A DNA stretch of 58,011 bases from Candidatus Zixiibacteriota bacterium (GCA_024276275.1 JAJRXM010000079.1:1-58011), one strand, 5' to 3'. Positions 33,610 to 42,586 are shown, counted from the stretch's first letter. The notes: generated by a model not told the origin, from the letters alone. Numbers and translations are program-made.

Positions 33610-34053
33610 TCAGAAAGGAAGGTCGTCGTCACCACCGCCACTACCTCCGGCAGGAGGTGAGGCAGGCATATCGGCAGGAGGTGCTGAGCTATAACCGCCC
33701 GAACCGCCTGATGATGCTGAGTCGCCTTTGCTTCCGACAAATTGGAAACTTTGTACAACAACTTCTGAAATATACTTTTTCACGCCTTCTCTATCATCAT
33801 AACTTCTATTAACAATCCGTCCCTCGATATATACTTCTTTACCTTTTGAAAGATATTCTTTCATGACTTCTGCCTGTTTGCCCCAAGCTACAATATTGTG
33901 CCATGTTGTTGACTCTTGCTTTTGACCGTCTGCTGATGACCATCTTTCGCTGGTTGCAAGAGAAAATGATGCGACCGCTTTTCCACCTGATGTATACCGA
34001 AGCTCAGGATCTTTTCCAAGCCGACCGATTAAAATTGCTTTATTTACTGACAT
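33610..34053 (-). CDS. ssb: Single-stranded DNA-binding protein
   Basis: 147 residues, ATG 34053 behind AAAGG. The OB-fold is clear (MSVNKAILIGRLGKDPELRYTSGGKAVASFSLATSERW..., TTWHNIVAWGKQAEVMKEYLSKGKEVYIEGRI). A Gly/Ser/Pro-rich linker ends in DDDLPF, the acidic tip that recruits repair and replication proteins. It sits alone rather than between rpsF and rpsR. Confidence 0.97.
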   Translation of the reverse strand: MSVNKAILIGRLGKDPELRYTSGGKAVASFSLATSERWSSADGQKQESTTWHNIVAWGKQAEVMKEYLSKGKEVYIEGRIVNRSYDDREGVKKYISEVVVQSFQFVGSKGDSASSGGSGGYSSAPPADMPASPPAGGSGGGDDDLPF

Positions 34054-34183
34054 AATTACCTTTCTGTTTACATGTTCCTCTATTTATCTGTTTATTCTAG
34101 AGAGGATTTATTAATTTTCCATTGACAATATACTGTCCTTTCAATACGGATGCAAGTGTGATGCGATGGAGAAAAAAGAAAAA

Positions 34184-34200
34184 CTGACAGCCCCTGTCAG
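34184..34200. repeat. Small hairpin in the ssb-nadE gap
   Basis: Perfect inverted repeat CTGACAG-CCC-CTGTCAG. A half-copy (CCCCTGTCAG) recurs at about 34251-34260. There is no T-run, so it is not an evident terminator. The rest of the 34054-34346 gap shows nothing I can name. Confidence 0.4.
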
Positions 34201-34346
34201 TGAAATCAGGATAAAACCGATTTTTTTACATTTTACATCCAAGTCACCCTTCCCCTGTCAGCCTGAACTCAAATTTCTGCAAATAAAGACTTGAAACAGC
34301 CGTCATATTAAAGTATCCTTTGTCAAATTGAAAGGATATAAGCAGA

Positions 34347-35156
34347 ATGTCAGATTCATTTGATACTGATAAAGCTATTACAACTCTAAAACGATTTATA
34401 ACTGGCAAAATGCTGCAAAGCGGTCTCGACGGATATGTCATAGGTCTCTCGGGTGGAATAGACTCAGCCCTTTCGGCAACATTGGCAGTTGAAGCAGTCG
34501 GAAAAGAAAAACTATTCGGAATTCTGATGCCGTACAAAAGCTCATCTGAAAGTTCTGTTATCGATGCGATGGAACTGGTCAATAAACTCGGTATAGAACA
34601 TACACAAATAGATATCTCTCCTATGATTGATGCGTACTACCCTGAAATAAATGATGAGAATAAACTCCGTGCCGGTAATAAAATGGCTAGAGAACGAATG
34701 TCGATACTCTTTGATAATGCCCACAAAATGAACCGATTAGTTTTAGGTACCGGTAACCGTACTGAAATTTGTTTAGGTTACACTACCTTATACGGTGACT
34801 CCGCCTGCTCTTTAAATCCTTTCGGAGAACTATACAAAACAGAAGTTCGACAACTTTCTAAAATACTCGGTGTTCCCGATTCAATTATTAATAAGCCTCC
34901 TTCAGCAGATTTATGGGCAGGACAAACCGATGAAGATGAAATCGGAGTAACGTATGCCCAAGTTGATTTCCTTTTAACTCAAATGATTGACAACGGAATT
35001 AACTCACTACAAAAATTACAATCTTCCGGGCTTTCACAAGTTGATGTCAGCCGAGTTATTTCATTAGTTAATCGTAATTCGTTTAAACGCAGCCTGCCTG
35101 AAATCGCACCGCTCGGACGAAAAAACATTCCGGAATCTATTCAGCTTGAGGAATAA
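34347..35156 (+). CDS. nadE: NAD synthetase, ammonia-dependent
   Basis: Converts deamido-NAD to NAD+ with ATP and ammonia. It has 269 residues, the short form without a glutaminase domain. The P-loop SGGIDSAL begins at residue 35. The substrate motifs LGTGNRTEICLGYTTLYGDSACSLNPFGELYKTEV and PPSADLWAGQTDEDEIGVTY are present. It opens a (+) run nadE-rsmI-PAP2-lgt with gaps of a few to ~36 bases. Confidence 0.95.
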   Translation: MSDSFDTDKAITTLKRFITGKMLQSGLDGYVIGLSGGIDSALSATLAVEAVGKEKLFGILMPYKSSSESSVIDAMELVNKLGIEHTQIDISPMIDAYYPEINDENKLRAGNKMARERMSILFDNAHKMNRLVLGTGNRTEICLGYTTLYGDSACSLNPFGELYKTEVRQLSKILGVPDSIINKPPSADLWAGQTDEDEIGVTYAQVDFLLTQMIDNGINSLQKLQSSGLSQVDVSRVISLVNRNSFKRSLPEIAPLGRKNIPESIQLEE

Positions 35157-35162
35157 AAATAC

Positions 35163-35855
35163 GTGAATGATTCTTTTGGTACAATTTATTTAGTGCCTAC
35201 CCCCATCGGTAATATGTCAGACTTGTCTCAAAGAATAATTGATACTTTGTCATCCGTTGATATAGTCGCCTGTGAAGATACCAGACATTCCGGCTCTCTC
35301 TTAAAAAAATTAGATATAAAAAAACGACTTGTCAGTTATCATGAGTTTAATGAATCTGAAAGAGCTGCTCAACTAATCGAAGCTGTTAAAAACGGGCAAT
35401 CAGTTGCTGTCATCACAGATGGCGGCTCACCGGGAATCTCAGACCCCGCCTATAGAATTGTCAAAATAGCAATTGAAAACAACCTGACTATTATCCCACT
35501 CCCCGGACCGACGGCATTTGTTCCCGCCTTGACCGCATCGGGATTACCGACCGACCGTTTTCTCTTTGAAGGTTTTCTTTCTAATAAATCAGCGGCAAGA
35601 AAAAAAAGACTAACACAGCTTTTAGATTTTCCTCATACAATAATACTATATGAATCACCGCACCGGATAGAAAAAACTGTTGCCGATATTTTTGAAGTAA
35701 TGGGAGACAGACAAATTGCTATTGCTCGGGAAATCTCAAAAAAATTCGAACAATTTATCAGGGGTTCTGTTTCAGAAGTACAAGAAATTCTTACTCAAAA
35801 AAAACTCAAAGGTGAAATTGTAATAGTACTTGAAGGGAATCGGAGTAAAAAATAA
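35163..35855 (+). CDS. rsmI: 16S rRNA 2'-O-ribose C1402 methyltransferase RsmI
   Basis: 230 residues from GTG 35163. Conserved motifs are GTIYLVPTPIGNMSDLSQRIIDTL, DIVACEDTRHSG, the SAM-site loop VAVITDGGSPGISDPAYRIV, LPGPTAFVPALTASGLPTDRFLFEGFL, and LYESPHRIEKTVADI. It methylates C1402 in the decoding centre together with RsmH. It follows nadE by 6 bases. Confidence 0.96.
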   Translation: MNDSFGTIYLVPTPIGNMSDLSQRIIDTLSSVDIVACEDTRHSGSLLKKLDIKKRLVSYHEFNESERAAQLIEAVKNGQSVAVITDGGSPGISDPAYRIVKIAIENNLTIIPLPGPTAFVPALTASGLPTDRFLFEGFLSNKSAARKKRLTQLLDFPHTIILYESPHRIEKTVADIFEVMGDRQIAIAREISKKFEQFIRGSVSEVQEILTQKKLKGEIVIVLEGNRSKK

Positions 35856-35857
35856 AA

Positions 35858-36733
35858 ATGATAAAAAGCTTTCTCCTCTTTGAAAAAATCATCATCGGTT
35901 ATTGCTGGCTTATGACAGCTTTTATTATTTTAATCGGACGACCTTTTTCTGCATATACCGATGAACTTATTTTCTATCTCTTAGTTTCTGCCCTCACTAT
36001 CATAATTGCTCGATATATCGATATCGATAAAAACAGAATTAACAAAGCTATCAGATATTTCTATCCCGCTATTATGTTTTCTTTTTTTTATAGAGTAACC
36101 GGCGGACAAATGTTTTTGCTTTTTGATTCATTTTATGATTGGCAGCTAACGGCATTTGAATACTCTCTCTTTGGTTTCAACCCAACACTGTATATAGATA
36201 AAAATCTGCTTAATGTATGGCTAAATGAAATTATTTCATTCTCATATTTTTCCTATTATTTCATGATACCTGTTTTTATGATTACGGTTTTTGTCAAAAA
36301 AGATTATAAAATTCTTTCAGATTTTTTAACTTCAACCTGTATCATGTTCTTTTCATCATACATGTTGTTTTTTCTCTACCCTATTGAAGGACCACGCTGG
36401 CACTTCGCAGGACAATTCGTGAATGTAATAGAAGGACCGTTTTTCAGGCAGGCTGTTGAGTATGTCATCGCAAACGGAGCTGTTCGAGGTGGATGTATGC
36501 CTTCATCGCACTTTGGAGTAGCCTTAGTAATCTGGATGTACTGCTTTAAATACTATAGGAAAACAGCATGGATTATCCTTCCTATTGTTGTCGGTTTGGG
36601 AGTCGGTACAGTATGGGGACGCTTTCATTATGTTTCCGATGTATTCATCGGCGGATTGATTGGATATATAGGAACAATTTTAATTTGGAATAATGAAAAG
36701 AATTTAGTTAATTCGACGTATAAGAAAGTATAA
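35858..36733 (+). CDS. PAP2-superfamily membrane phosphatase/transferase
   Basis: 291 residues with about six to eight membrane helices. The three active-site motifs of the PAP2 family are present: GPRWHF (in place of the K......RP motif), MPSSHFGVA (PSSH with catalytic His) and GRFHYVSDVFIGG (nucleophilic His and Asp). The GPRWHF variant is closer to the inositol-phosphorylceramide-synthase/AUR1-like branch than to undecaprenyl-diphosphatase, so transfer of a phospho-headgroup is possible. ATG 35858 follows rsmI by 2 bases and lgt is downstream, suggesting a membrane-lipid role. Confidence 0.8.
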   Translation: MIKSFLLFEKIIIGYCWLMTAFIILIGRPFSAYTDELIFYLLVSALTIIIARYIDIDKNRINKAIRYFYPAIMFSFFYRVTGGQMFLLFDSFYDWQLTAFEYSLFGFNPTLYIDKNLLNVWLNEIISFSYFSYYFMIPVFMITVFVKKDYKILSDFLTSTCIMFFSSYMLFFLYPIEGPRWHFAGQFVNVIEGPFFRQAVEYVIANGAVRGGCMPSSHFGVALVIWMYCFKYYRKTAWIILPIVVGLGVGTVWGRFHYVSDVFIGGLIGYIGTILIWNNEKNLVNSTYKKV

Positions 36734-36769
36734 TAACTCAAAGAATTAGATTATAGGAATCAGACATAT

Positions 36770-37564
36770 ATGTTCCCTGAAATATTTTCCATCGGCCCTT
36801 TCCCTATCAGAAGCTACGGCTTAACTCTTGCAATATCATTTTTCTTTGGAGTTATGTATGTAAAATACGTTACTTCTCGGGACAACAAAGACTTTGAACC
36901 TTACCTCACTCTTTCTTATATTCTAATTTTCTGTGGAGTTATAGGTGCCAGAGTTTCGTATGTTCTTTTTCATATTTCTGAATTTCAGGGACGATGGTTG
37001 GATACATTTAACCCGTTCGGTGGAAATGAATTAGGAATCTCCGGTCTCAACTTATACGGCGGTGTAATTCTTTCGATTATCGGAGGGTATCTGTTTTGCA
37101 AAATTAAAAAAATGTCTATAACAGAAACTTTTGATTACTATGCTCCGACATTAGCCTTTGGATTAGGCATCACCAGAATAGGATGTTTTTTAAACGGATG
37201 CTGTTTTGGTACTCCTACAGACCTCCCATGGGGTGTTACATTTCCCGAAGGGTCATTACCGTTTTATATTTTCCAAGACCAGCACTTACATCCGGCACAA
37301 TTATACTCTTCCCTCTATGGGTTAGGTCTCTTTTTTGTTTTACATTTTCTTATAAAGAAGAAATCATTCCATGGACAAATTGTAGCTATTCTATTTATGG
37401 TTGAAGCGACCTTTAGATACTTTATAGAATCTGTCAGATATTATGAGGATGCTATGTACGTTTCATTTGGCGGCTTTCATCCGACATATAACAATATTAT
37501 TTCTGTTTGTTTATTTTTACTTGGACTGGCAATCTATATTGTTCAATCAAAGAAAAAGCTATAA
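36770..37564 (+). CDS. lgt: Prolipoprotein diacylglyceryl transferase
   Basis: Attaches diacylglycerol to the lipobox Cys of prolipoproteins in the inner membrane. It has 264 residues and seven predicted helices. Signature stretches are GPFPIRSYGL, GARVSYVLFH, GLNLYGGVILSIIGG, GCFLNGCCFGTPTDLPWGV and HPAQLYSSLYGL (catalytic-region His). ATG behind AGGAA. Several substrates are encoded in this window (SPFH lipoprotein, 16-heme cytochrome, Ycf48-like protein). Confidence 0.95.
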   Translation: MFPEIFSIGPFPIRSYGLTLAISFFFGVMYVKYVTSRDNKDFEPYLTLSYILIFCGVIGARVSYVLFHISEFQGRWLDTFNPFGGNELGISGLNLYGGVILSIIGGYLFCKIKKMSITETFDYYAPTLAFGLGITRIGCFLNGCCFGTPTDLPWGVTFPEGSLPFYIFQDQHLHPAQLYSSLYGLGLFFVLHFLIKKKSFHGQIVAILFMVEATFRYFIESVRYYEDAMYVSFGGFHPTYNNIISVCLFLLGLAIYIVQSKKKL

Positions 37565-37624
37565 TTGATACTTTTGTCTAAATTTTCTATTTTTTAGTTT
37601 TTTTATGCATATTGTAGTAAAATT

Positions 37625-37653
37625 ATTTTATTCTTCATAAAATAGGTTTTTTT
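37625..37653 (+). terminator. Weak AT-rich terminator after lgt
   Basis: ATTTTAT-TCTTC-ATAAAAT followed by AGG and seven T, ~60 bases after the lgt stop. Confidence 0.4.
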
Positions 37654-37748
37654 CATCTAAGTTTTATCCCCTATCTTATTGCTGTCATACTTGTTACATA
37701 TACTAAACTATCCTTTTTCTTTAATAACAACAACTTAGGACTATTACT

Positions 37749-37764
37749 TGTGAAAAATTTCACA
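37749..37764 (+). promoter_or_regulatory. CRP/FNR-family palindrome upstream of the cytochrome operon
   Basis: TGTGA-AAAATT-TCACA is a perfect match to the CRP half-sites with the canonical 6-base spacer. It lies 92 bases before the start codon of the decaheme gene and just upstream of a TTGACA box. By family knowledge, CRP/FNR regulators of respiration bind such sites. No crp/fnr gene is in the window. Confidence 0.6.
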
Positions 37765-37772
37765 TTTTATAC

Positions 37773-37803
37773 TTGACACATTTATCCTCGTTGTCGATAT
37801 ATT
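37773..37803 (+). promoter_or_regulatory. Promoter of the porin-cytochrome operon
   Basis: TTGACA (37773-37778) followed at 17 bases by GATATA, or at 19 bases by TATATT (37798-37803). The start would be near 37808, ~48 bases ahead of the first ATG. The CRP-like site would be centred near -51. Confidence 0.5.
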
Positions 37804-37855
37804 AAGTAGCAATGACAAGACTATGACAATAATTTTTTATTAAATAGGACACAAT

Positions 37856-38788
37856 ATGAACATAAAAAACTACATAATAAGAAGGTTAAAAATAGCACCG
37901 TTATTTTTATTTCTTCTTTTACCGATGACATTATTAGCTAATCCAAGTGATACAAATTTATCAGATGAAACCTGTTTGGAGTGTCACGATGGGATGGGCG
38001 AAACACTATTAGCTACTCCCCATCAATTACAAAATAACAAATCTATTTCTTGTATATCCTGTCATAGCGGAGGTGATATACATATAGAAGATCCGTCAAC
38101 AGAGAACATTACTAACCCGCAAACATCATCTCAATCAGATGCGGTCTCATCATGTAACTCATGCCACACACCTCATGCCGAGTTAGATAACTACGGATTT
38201 GATATGCATCAATCCCAAGGTCTAAACTGTTCTTCCTGTCACCAAGTACATGGAAAGAACAAAGCACTTCTATTAGATAATCAAACTTCATTTTGTATTC
38301 CTTGCCATGAAGAGACATCGACTAAATTCGCTCGTCGTTCTAACCACCCTGTAAAGCAAGGGATTATTAACTGTCTCAGTTGCCACCAATTCACAAAAAA
38401 GCAAAATGATGATTTATCGTATGACTTAGGTCGAGTTTGTCAAAGTTGTCATCCACAACAAGGCGGACCGTTTCTCTATGAACATGAAGCAACCGACGGA
38501 TTTTCTGTAAATAGCGAAAGCTGTATTAGCTGTCATGACCCGCATGGTTCAGAAAATGACAGACTGCTAAAACAAAAAGGGAATAATCTTTGTAATCAAT
38601 GCCATGTAGAGCATTCGACAAGAAACCATGACTCACAATGGGACCTTAACTGGAGTAAACTCCCTTGCCAAAGCTGCCATACTGATACACACGGGTCATT
38701 TGTAAACCATCAACTTCTTGACCCGAATTTAGAAGCTAAATTTGGCGGCAACTGTTATAACAACGGCTGTCACAGCTCATCGAATTAG
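37856..38788 (+). CDS. Periplasmic decaheme c-type cytochrome (MtrA/DmsE size class)
   Basis: 310 residues with a signal peptide (cleavage likely LLA-NP, about residue 30) and no lipobox. Ten CXXCH haem-binding motifs occur in order: CLECH, CISCH, CNSCH, CSSCH, CIPCH, CLSCH, CQSCH, CISCH, CNQCH, CQSCH. A C-terminal CYNNGCH (CX4CH) may bind an eleventh haem. Length and haem number match MtrA/PioA/DmsE cytochromes, which sit inside an outer-membrane barrel and pass electrons through it. Two related halves of about five haems are suggested by the repeated CxxCHxxHG pattern (CHQVHGKNKALLL.. and CHDPHGSENDRLL..). The next gene begins 9 bases on with an AGGAGG site. Function as part of a conduit is inferred from context. 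Confidence 0.88.
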   Translation: MNIKNYIIRRLKIAPLFLFLLLPMTLLANPSDTNLSDETCLECHDGMGETLLATPHQLQNNKSISCISCHSGGDIHIEDPSTENITNPQTSSQSDAVSSCNSCHTPHAELDNYGFDMHQSQGLNCSSCHQVHGKNKALLLDNQTSFCIPCHEETSTKFARRSNHPVKQGIINCLSCHQFTKKQNDDLSYDLGRVCQSCHPQQGGPFLYEHEATDGFSVNSESCISCHDPHGSENDRLLKQKGNNLCNQCHVEHSTRNHDSQWDLNWSKLPCQSCHTDTHGSFVNHQLLDPNLEAKFGGNCYNNGCHSSSN

Positions 38789-38797
38789 GAGGATAGA

Positions 38798-40378
38798 ATG
38801 AAAATAATAATATATAAGACACTCCCTCTGCTCCTCTTGCTGGCTGTTGCAATACAGTCTAATGCTGGGGAAGGAAATGCTGATATAAAAATTGGGTATA
38901 TTTCAACTGATGAAGTCGGTAATAGTTCTCTGAATCAGGAAAGTTACAATATTTATGAAGGCTTTTCTCTTTCAATTACCGATTTATCTTATATCACAAA
39001 CAATGGCATTCAATTTAATGCTGACTTGTTAAACACAACATTAGATAATCGTAACCTTCGTTTTACAAGTAGTAAGTCGGGAGTTTTTTCTCTCTCTGCA
39101 TATAATAACCAATATCGCAGAAACTACAATTACGAAAAAACATACAATACAAAACGTGATGCCTATGGGTTTCAAAGTTCTATCATAGCCTCAAAGAACA
39201 TACGTTTCTTTGGAGGGTATTCATTAACAGACAAAATAGGTACAACACTAAACAATATAGACATACTAAATGACACTTCCCTGTCTGTTACTGATTACCG
39301 CAATACAACTTATAAATTCGGTATGCAGGGGTTCAGTTCGAAAGGCAATATCAGAGCTGAATACAGGAAATCTAATTTTGATGATAAGACCGTAAATCCG
39401 TTAGACAGAGAATCAGAACAAGTAACTATTTCAGCATTTACCCAAGCACCCCAAAACAAAAACATACAGCTTTCAGGTGGCTATATATATAGAACCGACA
39501 CCGAGTTAAAAAATAACACGCTCTTAAAAACGAACCAACTTTGGGGCGGTGCCAAGTATTATTTCTTAAACAACAATACAATCGAATATCGATTTAGGTT
39601 TGCACGTACTGACCATAGCTCACAAACGTATGAAACAGATAATTGGGTTAATTCTATTACATACGGCAAGACATGGAAACAAAAAGGCGGTATCCGTATC
39701 AGCTTAGAAAACAGAATTATAGATGACTTAACCGACAGAGCAGAAACAAACAATTTAATCGTAGACGGTTGGTACAAAGCAGGTACAAAATTACTATTCC
39801 GAGGTAAAGCCTCTACTAACAGTAAAGATATTCCTACCGGTTCGACTTTACTGGGTAGACAGACTGTTACGCGTCATCTTTTTTCTGCTAGATATACTGA
39901 CAGAAAATATGGAAATTTAACTCTTAGAATAGATAAAAGAGTTCGTCGAAACAATGACATTGCGGTTAATACACAATTTGACTATACCTCTTCTTCTGCT
40001 ATTCTCAATCTAAAAGATGAAAACTACGGAAGACTTAATGTTACATATAGTTATTATCTCGGTGAATATGAAAACAGAAACAGACCGACAAACGAAAGTA
40101 AAAGCTACGAATTTTCCGACCATGTTATCTCAGGAACTATCACACCAAACTCGTACGGTAATTTTGATTTAAGTTTCGGAGGAACATACTATCGAAGCCG
40201 TCGTGATCAGAATAAAGAAAAATTCTCATTAAACATCATAACGAAATATCACTTCCCTTATGATCATATTCTTGAGTTCAAGTATGATGTTTTCAACTAT
40301 GATGATTATAATTTAAACAGAAATTATTACACTGCTAATATTTTTGAAATTAACTTTATAAAAGCAATAAAACTTTAG
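38798..40378 (+). CDS. Outer-membrane beta-barrel protein, porin partner of the cytochromes
   Basis: 526 residues with a signal peptide (ending SNA-GE) and no lipobox. The mature protein is almost entirely alternating polar/hydrophobic strands with Tyr/Phe girdles (for example GVFSLSAYNNQYRRNYNYEK, RFFGGYSLTDKIG, TIEYRFRFARTD, LRIDKRVRRNND, HILEFKYDVFNYDDYN). It has short turns and a final strand ANIFEINFIKAIKL, typical of an outer-membrane barrel. Its place between a decaheme cytochrome and a multiheme lipoprotein matches the MtrB/PioB-type sheath of porin-cytochrome conduits. It is shorter than MtrB (~670-700) and I see no CXXC at the N-terminus, so it is at best a distant relative. Confidence 0.75.
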   Translation: MKIIIYKTLPLLLLLAVAIQSNAGEGNADIKIGYISTDEVGNSSLNQESYNIYEGFSLSITDLSYITNNGIQFNADLLNTTLDNRNLRFTSSKSGVFSLSAYNNQYRRNYNYEKTYNTKRDAYGFQSSIIASKNIRFFGGYSLTDKIGTTLNNIDILNDTSLSVTDYRNTTYKFGMQGFSSKGNIRAEYRKSNFDDKTVNPLDRESEQVTISAFTQAPQNKNIQLSGGYIYRTDTELKNNTLLKTNQLWGGAKYYFLNNNTIEYRFRFARTDHSSQTYETDNWVNSITYGKTWKQKGGIRISLENRIIDDLTDRAETNNLIVDGWYKAGTKLLFRGKASTNSKDIPTGSTLLGRQTVTRHLFSARYTDRKYGNLTLRIDKRVRRNNDIAVNTQFDYTSSSAILNLKDENYGRLNVTYSYYLGEYENRNRPTNESKSYEFSDHVISGTITPNSYGNFDLSFGGTYYRSRRDQNKEKFSLNIITKYHFPYDHILEFKYDVFNYDDYNLNRNYYTANIFEINFIKAIKL

Positions 40379-40389
40379 AGGAGTATAAG

Positions 40390-42570
40390 ATGCGAAGTAT
40401 TAAACTTTTTATCGTATTTGCTTTTGTTGCCTTACTCTTAATTACAGGTTGTGAAAGGAAAGTCACAACAGGAGATGACGGAAACAGTGGCAATAATATA
40501 GCAGGAAATGCTGCGTACATCGGCACCGATGCCTGTCAAGCATGTCATGCAGATATCCATGCATCATTTGTGAAAACGGGTCATCCGTTTAAGGTAAATG
40601 AAGCAGCAGATGCTTTCACACCGGGATATTATCCGTTTACAACTTTACCGGCTACTTCCCCGGAAATTGATTTATCTCAGGCCGCCATGGTTATCGGTGG
40701 GTTTAGATGGAAAGCTCGGTTTATTGACAGCTCTGGTTACATCATGACCGGCGACCAAGTGCAATACAACTTTGGGAATCAATCTTGGACTGCCTATCAT
40801 TCCGGTGAAACAAAACCGTATGCATGCGGTCCTTGCCATATGACAAACTACAAAGCTGAAGGTAATCAGAAAGATTGGCCGGGCTTAGTCGGCACGTGGG
40901 AATTTAACGGTATCCAATGTGAAGAATGTCACGGTCCGGGTGAATTACATGCTGGAGACCCGTATGAAATCGGTATGGAAGTCAACCTTGCCAACGGTAA
41001 AGACGGCTGCGGAAAGTGCCACATTCGCGGAGATGAAAATAAAATTCCTGCCAAAGGCGGATTTGTAAAACATCATGAACAATGGAATGAAATGTTCGGG
41101 TCAAAACATGCATCTATTAAATGTGTTGATTGTCATAACGTACATGAATCACTTCATCCGCTAAATCCTAATAAAGAAAACGCTATTAAACAGGGTTGTG
41201 AAAGCTGTCACTTAAAAGAAACTGCATCTTTTGAAGCAAGCAGCATCAAACATGCCGGCTCATCGGTAGGACCGTCTTGCATAGACTGTCACATGCCTAA
41301 AGCAGCAAAATCAGCTATCGCAAACGGTACTTATGAAGGCGATGTTCGTTCACATATGTTTGCTATTAATACAGCAGTGGACGCTGAAATGTTTACACCG
41401 GACGGTCTCTTTGCAAACGGTAATTTGACTCTTGAATATACCTGTTTAACTTGCCATGACTCCAAAGATAAAGCTTGGGCAGCTAATTATGCCAATGCTG
41501 TTCATGCAGGTTCCCCGTCAGAAGTTACTCAATATGTAGGAAGCGAAGCATGTGCCGCATGTCATCAAACAACCTATGACAGCTTTATGCTAACCGGACA
41601 TCCGTTTAAAATCAACGAAGCAAAAGATGCCTTTACTCCTGGATACTATCCGTTTACTACGCTACCGACAAGCTCACCGGAGATTGATTTATCTCAAGCC
41701 GCAATGGTAATAGGCGGATTTAGATGGAAAGCTCGTTTTATTGATAGCTCCGGATTTATCATGACCGGTAATCAGGTGCAGTATAACTTTGGCAATGATA
41801 CTTGGACAGCATATCACGCCGGTGAAACAAAACCGTATGCATGCGGTCCTTGTCACATGACAGGTTATAAAGATGTCGGGAACCAAAAGGGATTACCGGG
41901 TTTAATCGGAACCTGGGAATTTAATGGGGTTCAATGTGAAGAATGCCACGGTCCGGGACAAAATCATATCAATGATGCTTATAATGTCGACATGACTGTT
42001 GATTACACTTCAGAAGCTTGCGGTAAATGTCATATTCGTGGTGATGTAAACAAAATCCCTGCTAAAGGCGGATTTATCAAACATCATGAACAATGGAATG
42101 AAATGTTCTCATCCAAACATCAGGCTTTACAATGTGTTGATTGTCATGACCCACACGTAGGTCTGCACCCGGACAACCCGGCACGTGCAACTGCAATCAA
42201 AATTAATTGTGAAAACTGTCACTTTAATGAAGCCGCTACTTTTGCCAATACACCTATAACAGAGCATGTATCAAACGGTCTCACTTGTATTGACTGTCAT
42301 ATGCCGAGAGCGGCAAAATCAGCAATTGCTGTAGGTACCTATGAAGGAGATATTCGTTCTCATCTCTTTGGTATCAATGTTGACTCTACGGCCGAAATGT
42401 TTACTACTGACGGTGCCTTTGCGAACGGTTATTTAACATTAGAATATACTTGTTTGCAGTGTCATACCGACCCTACGGACACCAAAGGTTGGGCAGGACA
42501 GAATGTGAAAAATTCTCACGGTCCTATGCCGGTAAAAAAAGACAATAATACTTTTATAAGTGACAACTAG
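40390..42570 (+). CDS. 16-haem c-type cytochrome lipoprotein (duplicated octahaem)
   Basis: 726 residues, GAGGAG ribosome site. The signal peptide ends in lipobox LLITGC (Cys21), so the protein is lipid-anchored, probably to the outer membrane. Sixteen CXXCH motifs form two sets of eight in the same order: C(Q/A)ACH, CGPCH, CEECH, CGKCH, CVDCH, CE(S/N)CH, CIDCH, CL(T/Q)CH. The halves (residues ~41-380 and ~381-720) share long near-identical stretches (AAMVIGGFRWKARFIDSSG, GETKPYACGPCHMT), so they arose by tandem duplication of an octahaem gene. The C(E)ECHGPG motif recalls the cytochrome c554-like multihaem families. As the terminal gene after a barrel, the likely role is cell-surface electron exchange, by analogy to MtrC/OmcA, which it does not resemble in sequence. 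Confidence 0.88.
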   Translation: MRSIKLFIVFAFVALLLITGCERKVTTGDDGNSGNNIAGNAAYIGTDACQACHADIHASFVKTGHPFKVNEAADAFTPGYYPFTTLPATSPEIDLSQAAMVIGGFRWKARFIDSSGYIMTGDQVQYNFGNQSWTAYHSGETKPYACGPCHMTNYKAEGNQKDWPGLVGTWEFNGIQCEECHGPGELHAGDPYEIGMEVNLANGKDGCGKCHIRGDENKIPAKGGFVKHHEQWNEMFGSKHASIKCVDCHNVHESLHPLNPNKENAIKQGCESCHLKETASFEASSIKHAGSSVGPSCIDCHMPKAAKSAIANGTYEGDVRSHMFAINTAVDAEMFTPDGLFANGNLTLEYTCLTCHDSKDKAWAANYANAVHAGSPSEVTQYVGSEACAACHQTTYDSFMLTGHPFKINEAKDAFTPGYYPFTTLPTSSPEIDLSQAAMVIGGFRWKARFIDSSGFIMTGNQVQYNFGNDTWTAYHAGETKPYACGPCHMTGYKDVGNQKGLPGLIGTWEFNGVQCEECHGPGQNHINDAYNVDMTVDYTSEACGKCHIRGDVNKIPAKGGFIKHHEQWNEMFSSKHQALQCVDCHDPHVGLHPDNPARATAIKINCENCHFNEAATFANTPITEHVSNGLTCIDCHMPRAAKSAIAVGTYEGDIRSHLFGINVDSTAEMFTTDGAFANGYLTLEYTCLQCHTDPTDTKGWAGQNVKNSHGPMPVKKDNNTFISDN
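40525..42560 (+). repeat. Tandem duplication inside the 16-haem cytochrome gene
   Basis: The two halves lie about 1017 bases (339 codons) apart, measured from the first haem Cys of each (near 40533 and 41550). Synonymous differences between otherwise identical peptide stretches show that the copies have diverged under purifying selection. Confidence 0.85.
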
Positions 42571-42586
42571 TTTTAGCTACAAAAAA

